Assembly: GCA_029210625.1 (NCBI GenBank)
Contig: JARGFU010000014.1
Span: forward strand, 144,400 to 194,880
DNA: 50,481 nucleotides
Direction of reading: 5' to 3'
Origin: Deltaproteobacteria bacterium
Lineage (GTDB): Bacteria; Myxococcota; Myxococcia; SLRQ01
Each line of letters starts with the position of its first letter. Position 1 is the first letter of the stretch. Under the pieces are notes generated by a model. It saw only the letters and a list, made by a program, of their open reading frames with translations. It ran no database searches and was not told the DNA's origin. This document shows, in pieces, positions 32,600 to 39,561 of the stretch. The position numbers were made by a program, and so were the translations under genes.

Positions 32600-34167
32600 C
32601 CCCTGCGGCGGATGCGGGCCTCGCCGACCCACTCGTCCCACTCGGTGCCGTAGCCGTCGTAGCGGATGAGGTAGCGCTCCCCGGTCCGGTCGAGGATCGA
32701 GGCCGGCCACCACTGGCCCCGCCACTCGACCTGCACCGGCTCGCCGACCGCCGCCGGCTCCTTCCCGGCCTTCACCCGCCGCAGACGCTCCGGCGGGATC
32801 CACTCGTCCCAGCTGCTGTCGTACCCGACGTAGTGGATGCGCAGCTGCTTGCCCTTCTCCTCGAGGATGAGGGCGGGCCACCAGCTCCCGCCCCACTCCA
32901 CCTCCACCAGCGCCGGTCCGGGAGCGGCCTCTCCGGGCGGCGGCCGCAGGCCGGCGATGCGGTCGCTCAGGATCCACTCGTCCCAGGACGCGTCCCAGCC
33001 CGGGTAGGTGATCCGGTGGAAGTCGCCCTCCACCGCCCTCACCTCGGCGTCCCAGAGCTCGCCGCCCCAGAAGACCCGGAGCTTCGCGCCGACGGGGTGG
33101 CGCTCGTAGGCGATGGCCTCGAGCTCCGCGTTCTTCACCCGCCGGTCCTCGAAGGCGCTGTAGTCGAAGAAGCGCACCAGGCTCTCGACGGCGCCGGGCT
33201 CGCGCACCCGCACGACCCGGTGGCCCGCGCCCACCGGCGCCCGCAGGTAGGCGCCCGCCGGGAAGGGGCCGACGGCCGCGCCCGGGCCCTCCCCGGCGTG
33301 GGCCAGCGGCGCGCGGCCCGGGAGGCCGTACGAGGCGAAGCCGTGGCGCTGCCCCTCGCGGTGCTTCATCTCGGCGGCGACGGACGCGCCCAGCTCGTCC
33401 AGCTGCAGGAGGCCATCCCGGTCGGCGTCGCCGAGGGCGTCTCCCCGCAGGCCGTCGATCACCGCCTGGGTGAAGGTCCAGTTGCTGGTGGAGAGGTTGC
33501 TGGCCTCGGCCGAGGTGAGCGCCGCGGCCTGCACCTGCTTCTCCCGCGCCAGCGCCGCCGCCACCGGGGCGAGGGCCCCGGAGTGGCAGCAGTCGGCCAT
33601 GAGCACGACCCGCTCTCCCGCGAAAGCCTCCCGCAGGCTCGACTCGATCGCGTCCACGCCGATGGCGGTGCCCGCGAGGTCGGCGCTCTTCGAGTCGTGC
33701 GCCAGGAAGTGCGTCGCGCCGGCCTCGTCCCGCGCGCCGTGACCGGCGTAGTAGAAGAAGAAGGTCGAGCCCGCCGGGGCCGCGCGGGCCACCCGCCCGA
33801 TCGCCGCCAGCACCGACTCCCTCGTCACCGCCTCGTCGAGGAGCAGCTCGAGGTTCGAGGCCGGCACGCCGCGGGCGAGGAGCAGCTCGTGGAGCTCCCG
33901 GTCCTTGCGCTCCTTCGCCGGCCAGCCCGCCACGCCCGGCTCGGAGAAGACCAGCACGCCGGCGATCACCCCGTAGGTCCGGGGCCCCGCGAGGAGCGCG
34001 CCCTCCGGGACCTGCAGCGCGGCGCCGGCGGGCTCCTCGCCCGCCCCGGCGTCGCCCGCCCCGGCGTCGACCGGCGGCGGCGGCGTCTTCGCTCCCCCGC
34101 AGCGCTCGCAGGAGAGCGGACCGAGGAGCAGGAACGACGCGAGGACGAGCGGGGAGAGGCGGCGCAT
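32596..34167 (-). CDS. Caspase-fold (C14) lipoprotein with EF-hand and three Tudor-knot-like repeats
   Basis: The 523-residue protein has a lipobox Cys20 (LLGPLSC). The caspase-like domain (about 62-285) has the dyad His143 (YYAGHG) and Cys194 (ADCCHSG). Inside it, residues 247-258 (DADRDGLLQLDE) form a perfect EF-hand loop with Asp at 1, 3, 5, Gly at 6 and Glu at 12. Three repeats of about 50 residues follow at 358-408, 419-466 and 475-521. Each has VxWxGxWW then YxGYDxSWDEW, the signature of eukaryote-type Tudor-knot/chromo-barrel domains. The enzyme should be a calcium-controlled Arg/Lys-specific protease outside the cytosol. The ATG at 34167 has no Shine-Dalgarno; TAGACT ends 8 nt upstream. 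Confidence 0.9.
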   Translation of the reverse strand: MRRLSPLVLASFLLLGPLSCERCGGAKTPPPPVDAGAGDAGAGEEPAGAALQVPEGALLAGPRTYGVIAGVLVFSEPGVAGWPAKERKDRELHELLLARGVPASNLELLLDEAVTRESVLAAIGRVARAAPAGSTFFFYYAGHGARDEAGATHFLAHDSKSADLAGTAIGVDAIESSLREAFAGERVVLMADCCHSGALAPVAAALAREKQVQAAALTSAEASNLSTSNWTFTQAVIDGLRGDALGDADRDGLLQLDELGASVAAEMKHREGQRHGFASYGLPGRAPLAHAGEGPGAAVGPFPAGAYLRAPVGAGHRVVRVREPGAVESLVRFFDYSAFEDRRVKNAELEAIAYERHPVGAKLRVFWGGELWDAEVRAVEGDFHRITYPGWDASWDEWILSDRIAGLRPPPGEAAPGPALVEVEWGGSWWPALILEEKGKQLRIHYVGYDSSWDEWIPPERLRRVKAGKEPAAVGEPVQVEWRGQWWPASILDRTGERYLIRYDGYGTEWDEWVGEARIRRRG

Positions 34168-34175
34168 CGCCGGTC

Positions 34176-34181
34176 AGTCTA
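34176..34181 (-). promoter_or_regulatory. Putative -10 box TAGACT for leaderless caspase transcript
   Basis: On the minus strand TAGACT is followed by GACCGGCG and the ATG at 34167, a gap of 8 nt. The TAG is not a stop of another gene. CAGTCA lies 17 bp upstream as a weak -35. Confidence 0.5.
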
Positions 34182-34256
34182 CTTCTGTCGCGCCCTCCTG
34201 ACTGCCACCGGTGAATCGTCCCTCGCCCGGAAGGCTCTCACGGAGGGAGGCAAGAC

Positions 34257-34469
34257 GTGCCCGAAGTCGAGATCACCTGCACCGATGGCCGCTCCATCCG
34301 GCCGATCCGCCTGGAGGACCCCCGCGACGGCGCTCCCCTGGAGCTCGTGAGCTGGTCTCCCACCCGGGAGAGCTCCTGCACCTGGGAGGGCGAGGTCGAG
34401 AGCAGCGACGGCCGGCGCTTCCACCTCAGCTACGGGCGGGCGATGGGCTGGGAGGTGCGCGAGCTCTGA
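34257..34469 (+). CDS. Small hypothetical protein
   Basis: The 70-residue product starts at GTG with MPEVEITCTDGRSIRPIRL and ends AMGWEVREL. GGAGG lies about 8 nt before the start, a strong site. Composition is acidic with beta-type alternation (RRFHLSYGRAMGWEV), and no signal peptide is present. It sits between the divergent caspase gene and the convergent M50 gene, 3 bp from the latter. No family is recognised. Confidence 0.65.
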   Translation: MPEVEITCTDGRSIRPIRLEDPRDGAPLELVSWSPTRESSCTWEGEVESSDGRRFHLSYGRAMGWEVREL

Positions 34470-34472
34470 GCT

Positions 34473-35432
34473 TCAGGGCGCGGGCTGCGCGGCCGCCCCC
34501 AGGAAGATGCCCACGATCCCGGCGACGATGAGCAGGGGGAGCGGCGCGAGGTAGGCGACGAAGAGGAGCGCGGTGGCCAGCGCCTCGGGCGGACGGCGAC
34601 GCGCCGCCTGCCGGATCTGCTCGACCACCCGGGCCCGGGTGGCCGGCGCCTCCACCGAGAGCTCCCGCTCCACGGCCTCGTCCATGGTGACGAGCATGGC
34701 GTCGTCGGGATCGGCCACGCGCGCGCCGTGCTCCTCACCCAGGCGGTGCGCCACCTCCCGCACCTTGCGCTGGAAGTTGGCGGCGACGAAGGCGAAGACG
34801 GCGAAGATGCCGATGCCCCACCAGCCCAGGAGCAGGGCGATGGCGACCAGCCCGACGGCGCCGAGGTAGGCGAAGGCCGTCTCCAGGTGGCGGTGGCGCT
34901 GAAAGAGCACGGCCGCCGCGAAGTGCCCGCCGTCCAGGGGCAGGAAGGGCAGCAGGTTGAAGCCGTTGAGGATGATCAGGTAGCCGGAGAGCTCGGCGAG
35001 GAGGCCCTCCTGCCGCAGCAGGGCCACCGGAAGCAGGGCGATGCCGACGAGGAGCCCGGGCAGCGGGCCGGCGAGGCTGACGAGCGCCTCCTGCCAGGCG
35101 GGCGCGTCGTCCTTGCGGCCGGTCATCAGGGCGCCGAGGAAGGGGATGAAGAACATCGAGACGTTGCGGTAGCCGAAGGCGACCATCGCCAGGGCGTGGC
35201 CCAGCTCGTGGAAGAGGAGCACGCCCAGGAAGAGGAGCACCGCCCCCAGATCCAGATCGCTCCCCATCACCGCCACGAAGACGATCCCCGTGATCAGGAA
35301 GAGGGCGAGGTTCTTGGTGGGCGAGTTCTGCTTCTCCCGCTCGGCGGCGATCTCCTGCCGGATGGCCGCGGCCCGCGCAGCGACGCTCTCCTCCGGCGCC
35401 CCGGTGTCGGGCTCGAGCGGGCTCTCGCTCAC
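34473..35432 (-). CDS. M50-family intramembrane metalloprotease
   Basis: The 319-residue protein has about six membrane segments. HELGH at residues 75-79 and LPLDGGH (Asp167) complete the zinc site of site-2 proteases. The cytosolic N-terminus (1-40) is charged. No PDZ domain is present, unlike RseP. It should cleave membrane-bound regulators within the bilayer; the substrate is unknown. The GTG start at 35432 overlaps the stop of the PEBP gene by 4 bp, so translation is probably coupled. Confidence 0.9.
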   Translation of the reverse strand: MSESPLEPDTGAPEESVAARAAAIRQEIAAEREKQNSPTKNLALFLITGIVFVAVMGSDLDLGAVLLFLGVLLFHELGHALAMVAFGYRNVSMFFIPFLGALMTGRKDDAPAWQEALVSLAGPLPGLLVGIALLPVALLRQEGLLAELSGYLIILNGFNLLPFLPLDGGHFAAAVLFQRHRHLETAFAYLGAVGLVAIALLLGWWGIGIFAVFAFVAANFQRKVREVAHRLGEEHGARVADPDDAMLVTMDEAVERELSVEAPATRARVVEQIRQAARRRPPEALATALLFVAYLAPLPLLIVAGIVGIFLGAAAQPAP

Positions 35433-36052
35433 CGAGCGTCGGGGTTGATGTGGTAGGTGCCCATCACGCTGGCCTCGGCCAGGACGTGGCCCTCCATCGC
35501 GGCGCGCACGTCGGCGCCCCCGAAGGCGCCGTCCACCATCAGCTTCTCGACGTCCAGGGCGAAGAGGGTGAAGTGGTAGTGGTGGACGATGCTGTCGTTC
35601 CACGGCGGGCAGGGGCCGTCGTAGCCGAAGTAGTCGCCCTTCATGTCGGCGTCGCCGGCGAACCAGCCGGTGTAGTCGTTGATGCCGTGGCGGCCCATCG
35701 GGCTGTCGTCCGCGCCCTTGCCCCGGGCGGTGACGCCGTCGGAGAACGCGCCGGCCTCGAAGTACCCCTCCTCGGGGGGCAGGTCGACGAGGACCCAGTG
35801 GAAGAAGTCGACCCGCGGCAGGTCGGCCGGGACGGTCTTGCCCTCCTGGTTCACGTCGTCACCCCTGCTGGGCACGTCGGAGTCGTGACAGAGCAGCGCC
35901 AGCGAGCGCGTCCCCTCGGGCAGGTCGGACCACGCCAGGTGGGGGTTGCGGTTCTCGCACAGGGTCACGTGGCTCTCGGGATCGTGCTTGCCGAAAGCGA
36001 AGGGCGTGGGGATCGCTGTCCCCTCCTCGAACGAGTCACTCCAGAGCTTCAT
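35429..36052 (-). CDS. YbhB/YbcL-type PEBP protein
   Basis: The 207-residue protein has PEBP family motifs: ENRNPHLAWSDLPEGTRSLAL, DFFHWVLVDLP, NDYTGW and YDGPCPPWNDSIVHHYHFTLFALD, near the ligand pocket. The length fits the bacterial Raf-kinase-inhibitor-like group, whose exact role is unknown. No signal peptide is seen. GGAGG lies 5 nt before the ATG at 36052. TAGGGT lies 24 nt upstream as a possible -10. It is cotranscribed with the M50 protease gene. Confidence 0.9.
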   Translation of the reverse strand: MKLWSDSFEEGTAIPTPFAFGKHDPESHVTLCENRNPHLAWSDLPEGTRSLALLCHDSDVPSRGDDVNQEGKTVPADLPRVDFFHWVLVDLPPEEGYFEAGAFSDGVTARGKGADDSPMGRHGINDYTGWFAGDADMKGDYFGYDGPCPPWNDSIVHHYHFTLFALDVEKLMVDGAFGGADVRAAMEGHVLAEASVMGTYHINPDAR

Positions 36053-36202
36053 GGTCGCCTCCTTTGCGTGGGTCCGACCCTAATCACCCCGGGGAAAACA
36101 GCCCAGATCGGCGGGAGCGAATCGCCTCCCGGCCCGATCCCAAGGTGAGCTATGCTGCTTCTTTCTCCCCGCTCCACGAAGTTTTCAGGACGAAGAGACG
36201 AT

Positions 36203-38257
36203 ATGCGGAAGAACCTCGACCGGTACCTCGAGCGCTGCCGCCACCTCCTCGGGGTGGCCTGCGCGATCACCCTTCTCGCCCTGGCCTCGGGCTGCGTCCC
36301 GGCCCAGGTCAGCCTCGAGGGGAAGGCCTGTGACGAGAACGGCGCCTGCGCGGCCGGCTACACCTGCGACCACGCCCGCGACACCTGCGTCCCCGAGGGG
36401 AGCCTCACGGACGGCGGCAGCGACGGCGGCACGGAAGACGGCGGCAGCGACGGCGGCAGCGACGGCGGCACGGACGGGGGTACGGACGGCGGCACGGACG
36501 GGGGCACCGACGGCGGCCCCTGCAGCGGCCCCGAGATCTGCAACCTCCTCGACGACAACTGCGACGGCCAGACCGACGAGGGCCTCACCGACTGGGACAC
36601 CGACGGCTTCTGCGACGCGATGGACTGCGACGACCAGAACCCCGACGCGAACGCCGATCAGCTCGAGGTCTGCGACGGGGCGGACAACGACTGCGACGGC
36701 GACACCGACGAGTCCGATCCGGCGCTGGGCTCGCCCTGCACCATCCCCGCCGGCAACGGCACCTTCGGTGAGTGCGTCCACGGCGCCACCGGCTGCGTGG
36801 GCGGCTTCCTCGCCTGCGAGCCCCGGGCGCCGGCCTCGGGCGACCTCTGCGGGCACGACGACGACTGCGACGGCACCACCGACTTCCCCCCGCCGCCGGG
36901 GGATCTGATCGCGGCCACCGTGAGCGTGGACATGGCGGGGCTGGTCGAGGACACCACCCGGGTCCCGGCGCGCTATCCCCTCACCGGCCTCTCCGGCGCG
37001 GTGCAGCTCCGGGCCGACGTCAGCCCCGACACGCGCTACATCACCCTGGACGACGCCGGCGCGGCGGTGACCTGGCACCTGATCACCTCCGGGCAGGCGC
37101 CGCGGGTCGGGCCGGTTCTCGAGGTCGGCGTGGTCGGCAGCGGCGCCGTGATCGAGCTCGCCGAGGGCCTGCACCTGGTCCGCATGGTCTACAGCGATCC
37201 CTGCGGGAGCGGCGACCAGCAGCAGGAGTTCGTGCTCTCGGTCGGCTCTCCCACCGCCCGGGTCAAGCCGGGCGGCGAGAGCAACTTCCGCGCGGTCTGC
37301 GCCGATCCGGGCGGCGCCCGGATCTGGGTGGCCTCCGATGGCAGCGCCCATGTGCTGACCCCTGCCCTGGCGCCGAGCACCTCGGCCTCGGCGACCAACC
37401 TGCAGGGCTGCGCGGTCGGCCCCTCCGGGGCGGGCTACTTCGGCCGGAAGAACAACGGTGATCGGGTCTACCGCTACGCGAACCCCGCCGACCTCTCGGC
37501 CCGGGACGACCTCGACGTCGCCAACAACGACGGCATCACTCCGCTGGGGATGGCCGCCGTCGATGGGCGCCGCCCCTGGATCGTCAGCGAGGACAAGCTG
37601 AAGTTCTTCGACGGGCAGAGCCCGGGCACCTTCGTCGAGGACAGCGCCGTGACCCGGCCGCCGGACGGCGGCATCGTCACCTGCGTCATCCGCGAGTCGA
37701 ACACCGCCCTCTGGGTCTGCACCGCCAACGGTGTGAACCGCCTCGAGCTCACCAACTTCAACCCCGCCGATCCCGGGGGCTCCTCCAGCTGGACCTTCAG
37801 CCAGAGCCTGACCCTCTTCGCCGAGGCCGGCGCCGGGGGAGGCACGCGGGCGGACGGCCTGACCTGGGACAACGGCACCCTCTGGGGCATCACCCGCGAC
37901 ACCAACGACCGGGTGGTGCGCTTCGACGCCACGGCCTATCGGGCCTGCATGGCCGGAGGCTGCGCCCTCGCCGACCACGTCGTGGCCATCGACATCTCGG
38001 GCAACCCGGCCTCACCCCAGAACAAGGCCGACGCCATCCGCGTCTGGTCCGACGGTGATCTGATGATCGCCAGCGGCAACGGCCTGCTGCGCTACCAGTA
38101 CTGCGGTCCCACCGACGGCTGCCCGAGCATGGCGCTCCAGCTCCACGGAGGCGACGCCACCGACCTCGATCTGCTCGACGGCGGCGGCCTGCCCTGGAGC
38201 CTCGTCGCCACCCTCACCGGCGGGAGCGGTGAGGTCTACCTCTACCGGGGCGAGTGA
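36203..38257 (+). CDS. Large lipoprotein with DGG linker, MopE-like repeats and propeller-like domain
   Basis: The 684-residue protein has a lipobox Cys31 (LALASGC). It then has CDENGACAAGYTCDHARDTC, a Cys-rich myxobacterial motif, and a linker of DGG units (about residues 70-107). Two to three MopE-type repeats (CNLLDDNCDGQTDE, CDGADNDCDGDTDE) follow. From about 235 to the end is a beta-rich region with repeated WVxSDG and GNPxxLR-type blades that looks like a beta-propeller. The ATG at 36203 was chosen for the signal peptide; no good Shine-Dalgarno is seen, and TATGCT lies 46 nt upstream. Its stop overlaps the next gene (GTGA). It probably acts at the cell surface; ligand unknown. Confidence 0.85.
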   Translation: MRKNLDRYLERCRHLLGVACAITLLALASGCVPAQVSLEGKACDENGACAAGYTCDHARDTCVPEGSLTDGGSDGGTEDGGSDGGSDGGTDGGTDGGTDGGTDGGPCSGPEICNLLDDNCDGQTDEGLTDWDTDGFCDAMDCDDQNPDANADQLEVCDGADNDCDGDTDESDPALGSPCTIPAGNGTFGECVHGATGCVGGFLACEPRAPASGDLCGHDDDCDGTTDFPPPPGDLIAATVSVDMAGLVEDTTRVPARYPLTGLSGAVQLRADVSPDTRYITLDDAGAAVTWHLITSGQAPRVGPVLEVGVVGSGAVIELAEGLHLVRMVYSDPCGSGDQQQEFVLSVGSPTARVKPGGESNFRAVCADPGGARIWVASDGSAHVLTPALAPSTSASATNLQGCAVGPSGAGYFGRKNNGDRVYRYANPADLSARDDLDVANNDGITPLGMAAVDGRRPWIVSEDKLKFFDGQSPGTFVEDSAVTRPPDGGIVTCVIRESNTALWVCTANGVNRLELTNFNPADPGGSSSWTFSQSLTLFAEAGAGGGTRADGLTWDNGTLWGITRDTNDRVVRFDATAYRACMAGGCALADHVVAIDISGNPASPQNKADAIRVWSDGDLMIASGNGLLRYQYCGPTDGCPSMALQLHGGDATDLDLLDGGGLPWSLVATLTGGSGEVYLYRGE

Positions 38258-38469
38258 GCGAGCCGGTCCCAGGCCCCGGGAGGCTGCAGCTGCACCACCT
38301 GATCGCGGGGCTGGGGCTCTTCGGCGTCGTGGGCGCGGCCCTGCTCAGCCGCCTGAGCCTGGAGATCGTCGCCTGGACCGATTCCGATCCGATCGTCGGT
38401 CTCCCCCGCGACGACGACGATGACGAGAGCCCCCCCGGCGCCTCGGCCGGCCAGAAGGACGCCGCATGA
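38254..38469 (+). CDS. Small single-pass membrane protein with acidic tail
   Basis: The 71-residue product starts at GTG as MSEPVPGPGRLQLHH, with one membrane segment (IAGLGLFGVVGAALL) and a tail with a five-Asp run (RDDDDDESPPGAS). Its start overlaps the preceding stop (GTGA) and its stop overlaps the next ATG (ATGA), which supports it as a real coupled gene. Function unknown. Confidence 0.7.
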   Translation: MSEPVPGPGRLQLHHLIAGLGLFGVVGAALLSRLSLEIVAWTDSDPIVGLPRDDDDDESPPGASAGQKDAA

Positions 38470-39434
38470 AGACCGCACTTCGCCCCCTCGCCCTCGCCCT
38501 CTGTCTCGGCCTCGCCGCCCCGGCCCTCGCCGACTTCACCCCCGATCAGCTCGTCTCGATCGGCGAGAGCTACCTGAAGAACGGGCAGGACCAGAAGGCG
38601 ATCGATCCCCTGGAGCAGGCCCTCGCCCTCGACCCGGAGCACGCCCGGGCCCACCGGCTGCTGGGCGCCGCCCTCACCCGGCTGGGCGAGAGCGAGCGCG
38701 CCATCGCCGAGCTCACCCGGGCCGCGGCGCTCGAGCCGAAGCACTACCAGGGCCAGATGCTCCTGGGCATGGCCCACGACCTCGCCGGCGACTCGACGGC
38801 CGCGGCCCGCACCTACCAGCAGGCGGCGAAGCTCGAGCCGGACCGCCCCGAGGCCTGGCACGAGTGGGGGATGAGCCTGGTCCTCGCGGGCAAGGCCCCA
38901 GCCGCGCTCGAGCCCCTGCGCAAGGCGCGGGCGGCGAGCAAGGACCGCGACCCGCAGATCCTGGCCGATCTGGGCTACGCCCTGAACGCCGCGAAGAAGA
39001 GCGGTGAGGCGGTGAAGCTGCTGGAGTCGGTGCTGGGCGCCCACCCGAAGAGCGCCGAGCTCCGCTTCGTCCTGGGCGACGCCCGGGCCGCCAGCGGGGA
39101 TCACGCCGGGGCGGTGAGCGCCTACGAGGAGGCCCTGAAGCGCGACCGCGAGCACTGGCTCGCCGCCTACCACCTCGGCCTGGCCCACTCGAAGCTCGGC
39201 GATCACGCCCGGGCCGCCGAGGCGCTGGAGCGGGCCACCCGGATCCGCCCCGAGGGTCCCCGGCCCTGGCTGGCCCTGGCCCTGGCCCGGGAGAAGGCCG
39301 GCGATCTCCCGGGCGCGGTGGAGGCGGCCCGGAAGCTGGAGAGCCTCGCACCGGGCGCAGAGGAGCCCCGCAAGCTGATCCAGCGCCTCGAGGCCGCCCG
39401 GGCGAAGACCCCCGAGGGCTCTGGCACCAAGTAA
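38466..39434 (+). CDS. Periplasmic TPR protein
   Basis: The 322-residue protein starts MKTALRPLALALCLGLAAP, a signal peptide. About seven TPR units follow (AIDPLEQALALDPEHARAHR, AIAELTRAAALEPKHYQGQM and so on) to residue 305. It is a canonical scaffold in the envelope. Its ATG overlaps the small membrane protein's stop (ATGA), so the three genes from 36203 form one coupled chain. It ends 127 bp before the S41 protease gene. Confidence 0.88.
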   Translation: MKTALRPLALALCLGLAAPALADFTPDQLVSIGESYLKNGQDQKAIDPLEQALALDPEHARAHRLLGAALTRLGESERAIAELTRAAALEPKHYQGQMLLGMAHDLAGDSTAAARTYQQAAKLEPDRPEAWHEWGMSLVLAGKAPAALEPLRKARAASKDRDPQILADLGYALNAAKKSGEAVKLLESVLGAHPKSAELRFVLGDARAASGDHAGAVSAYEEALKRDREHWLAAYHLGLAHSKLGDHARAAEALERATRIRPEGPRPWLALALAREKAGDLPGAVEAARKLESLAPGAEEPRKLIQRLEAARAKTPEGSGTK

Positions 39435-39561
39435 CGCAGGGAATAGCCTCTTTCCCGAGGATGGTTCCCCCCTCGAGCCACCTTCGGCCGGGAGCCTCGG
39501 ATTGAGCCGCCTGGCCGCCATCGCCTACCATGAGTGAGATGACCTCCCGCAAGGACGCCGT

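Noticed and set aside
34473-35432. M50 protease as the myxosortase for the MYXO-CTERM protein
   Set aside because: Known myxosortases belong to the CPBP family; this HELGH protease is a site-2 type and there is no link beyond being in the same window.
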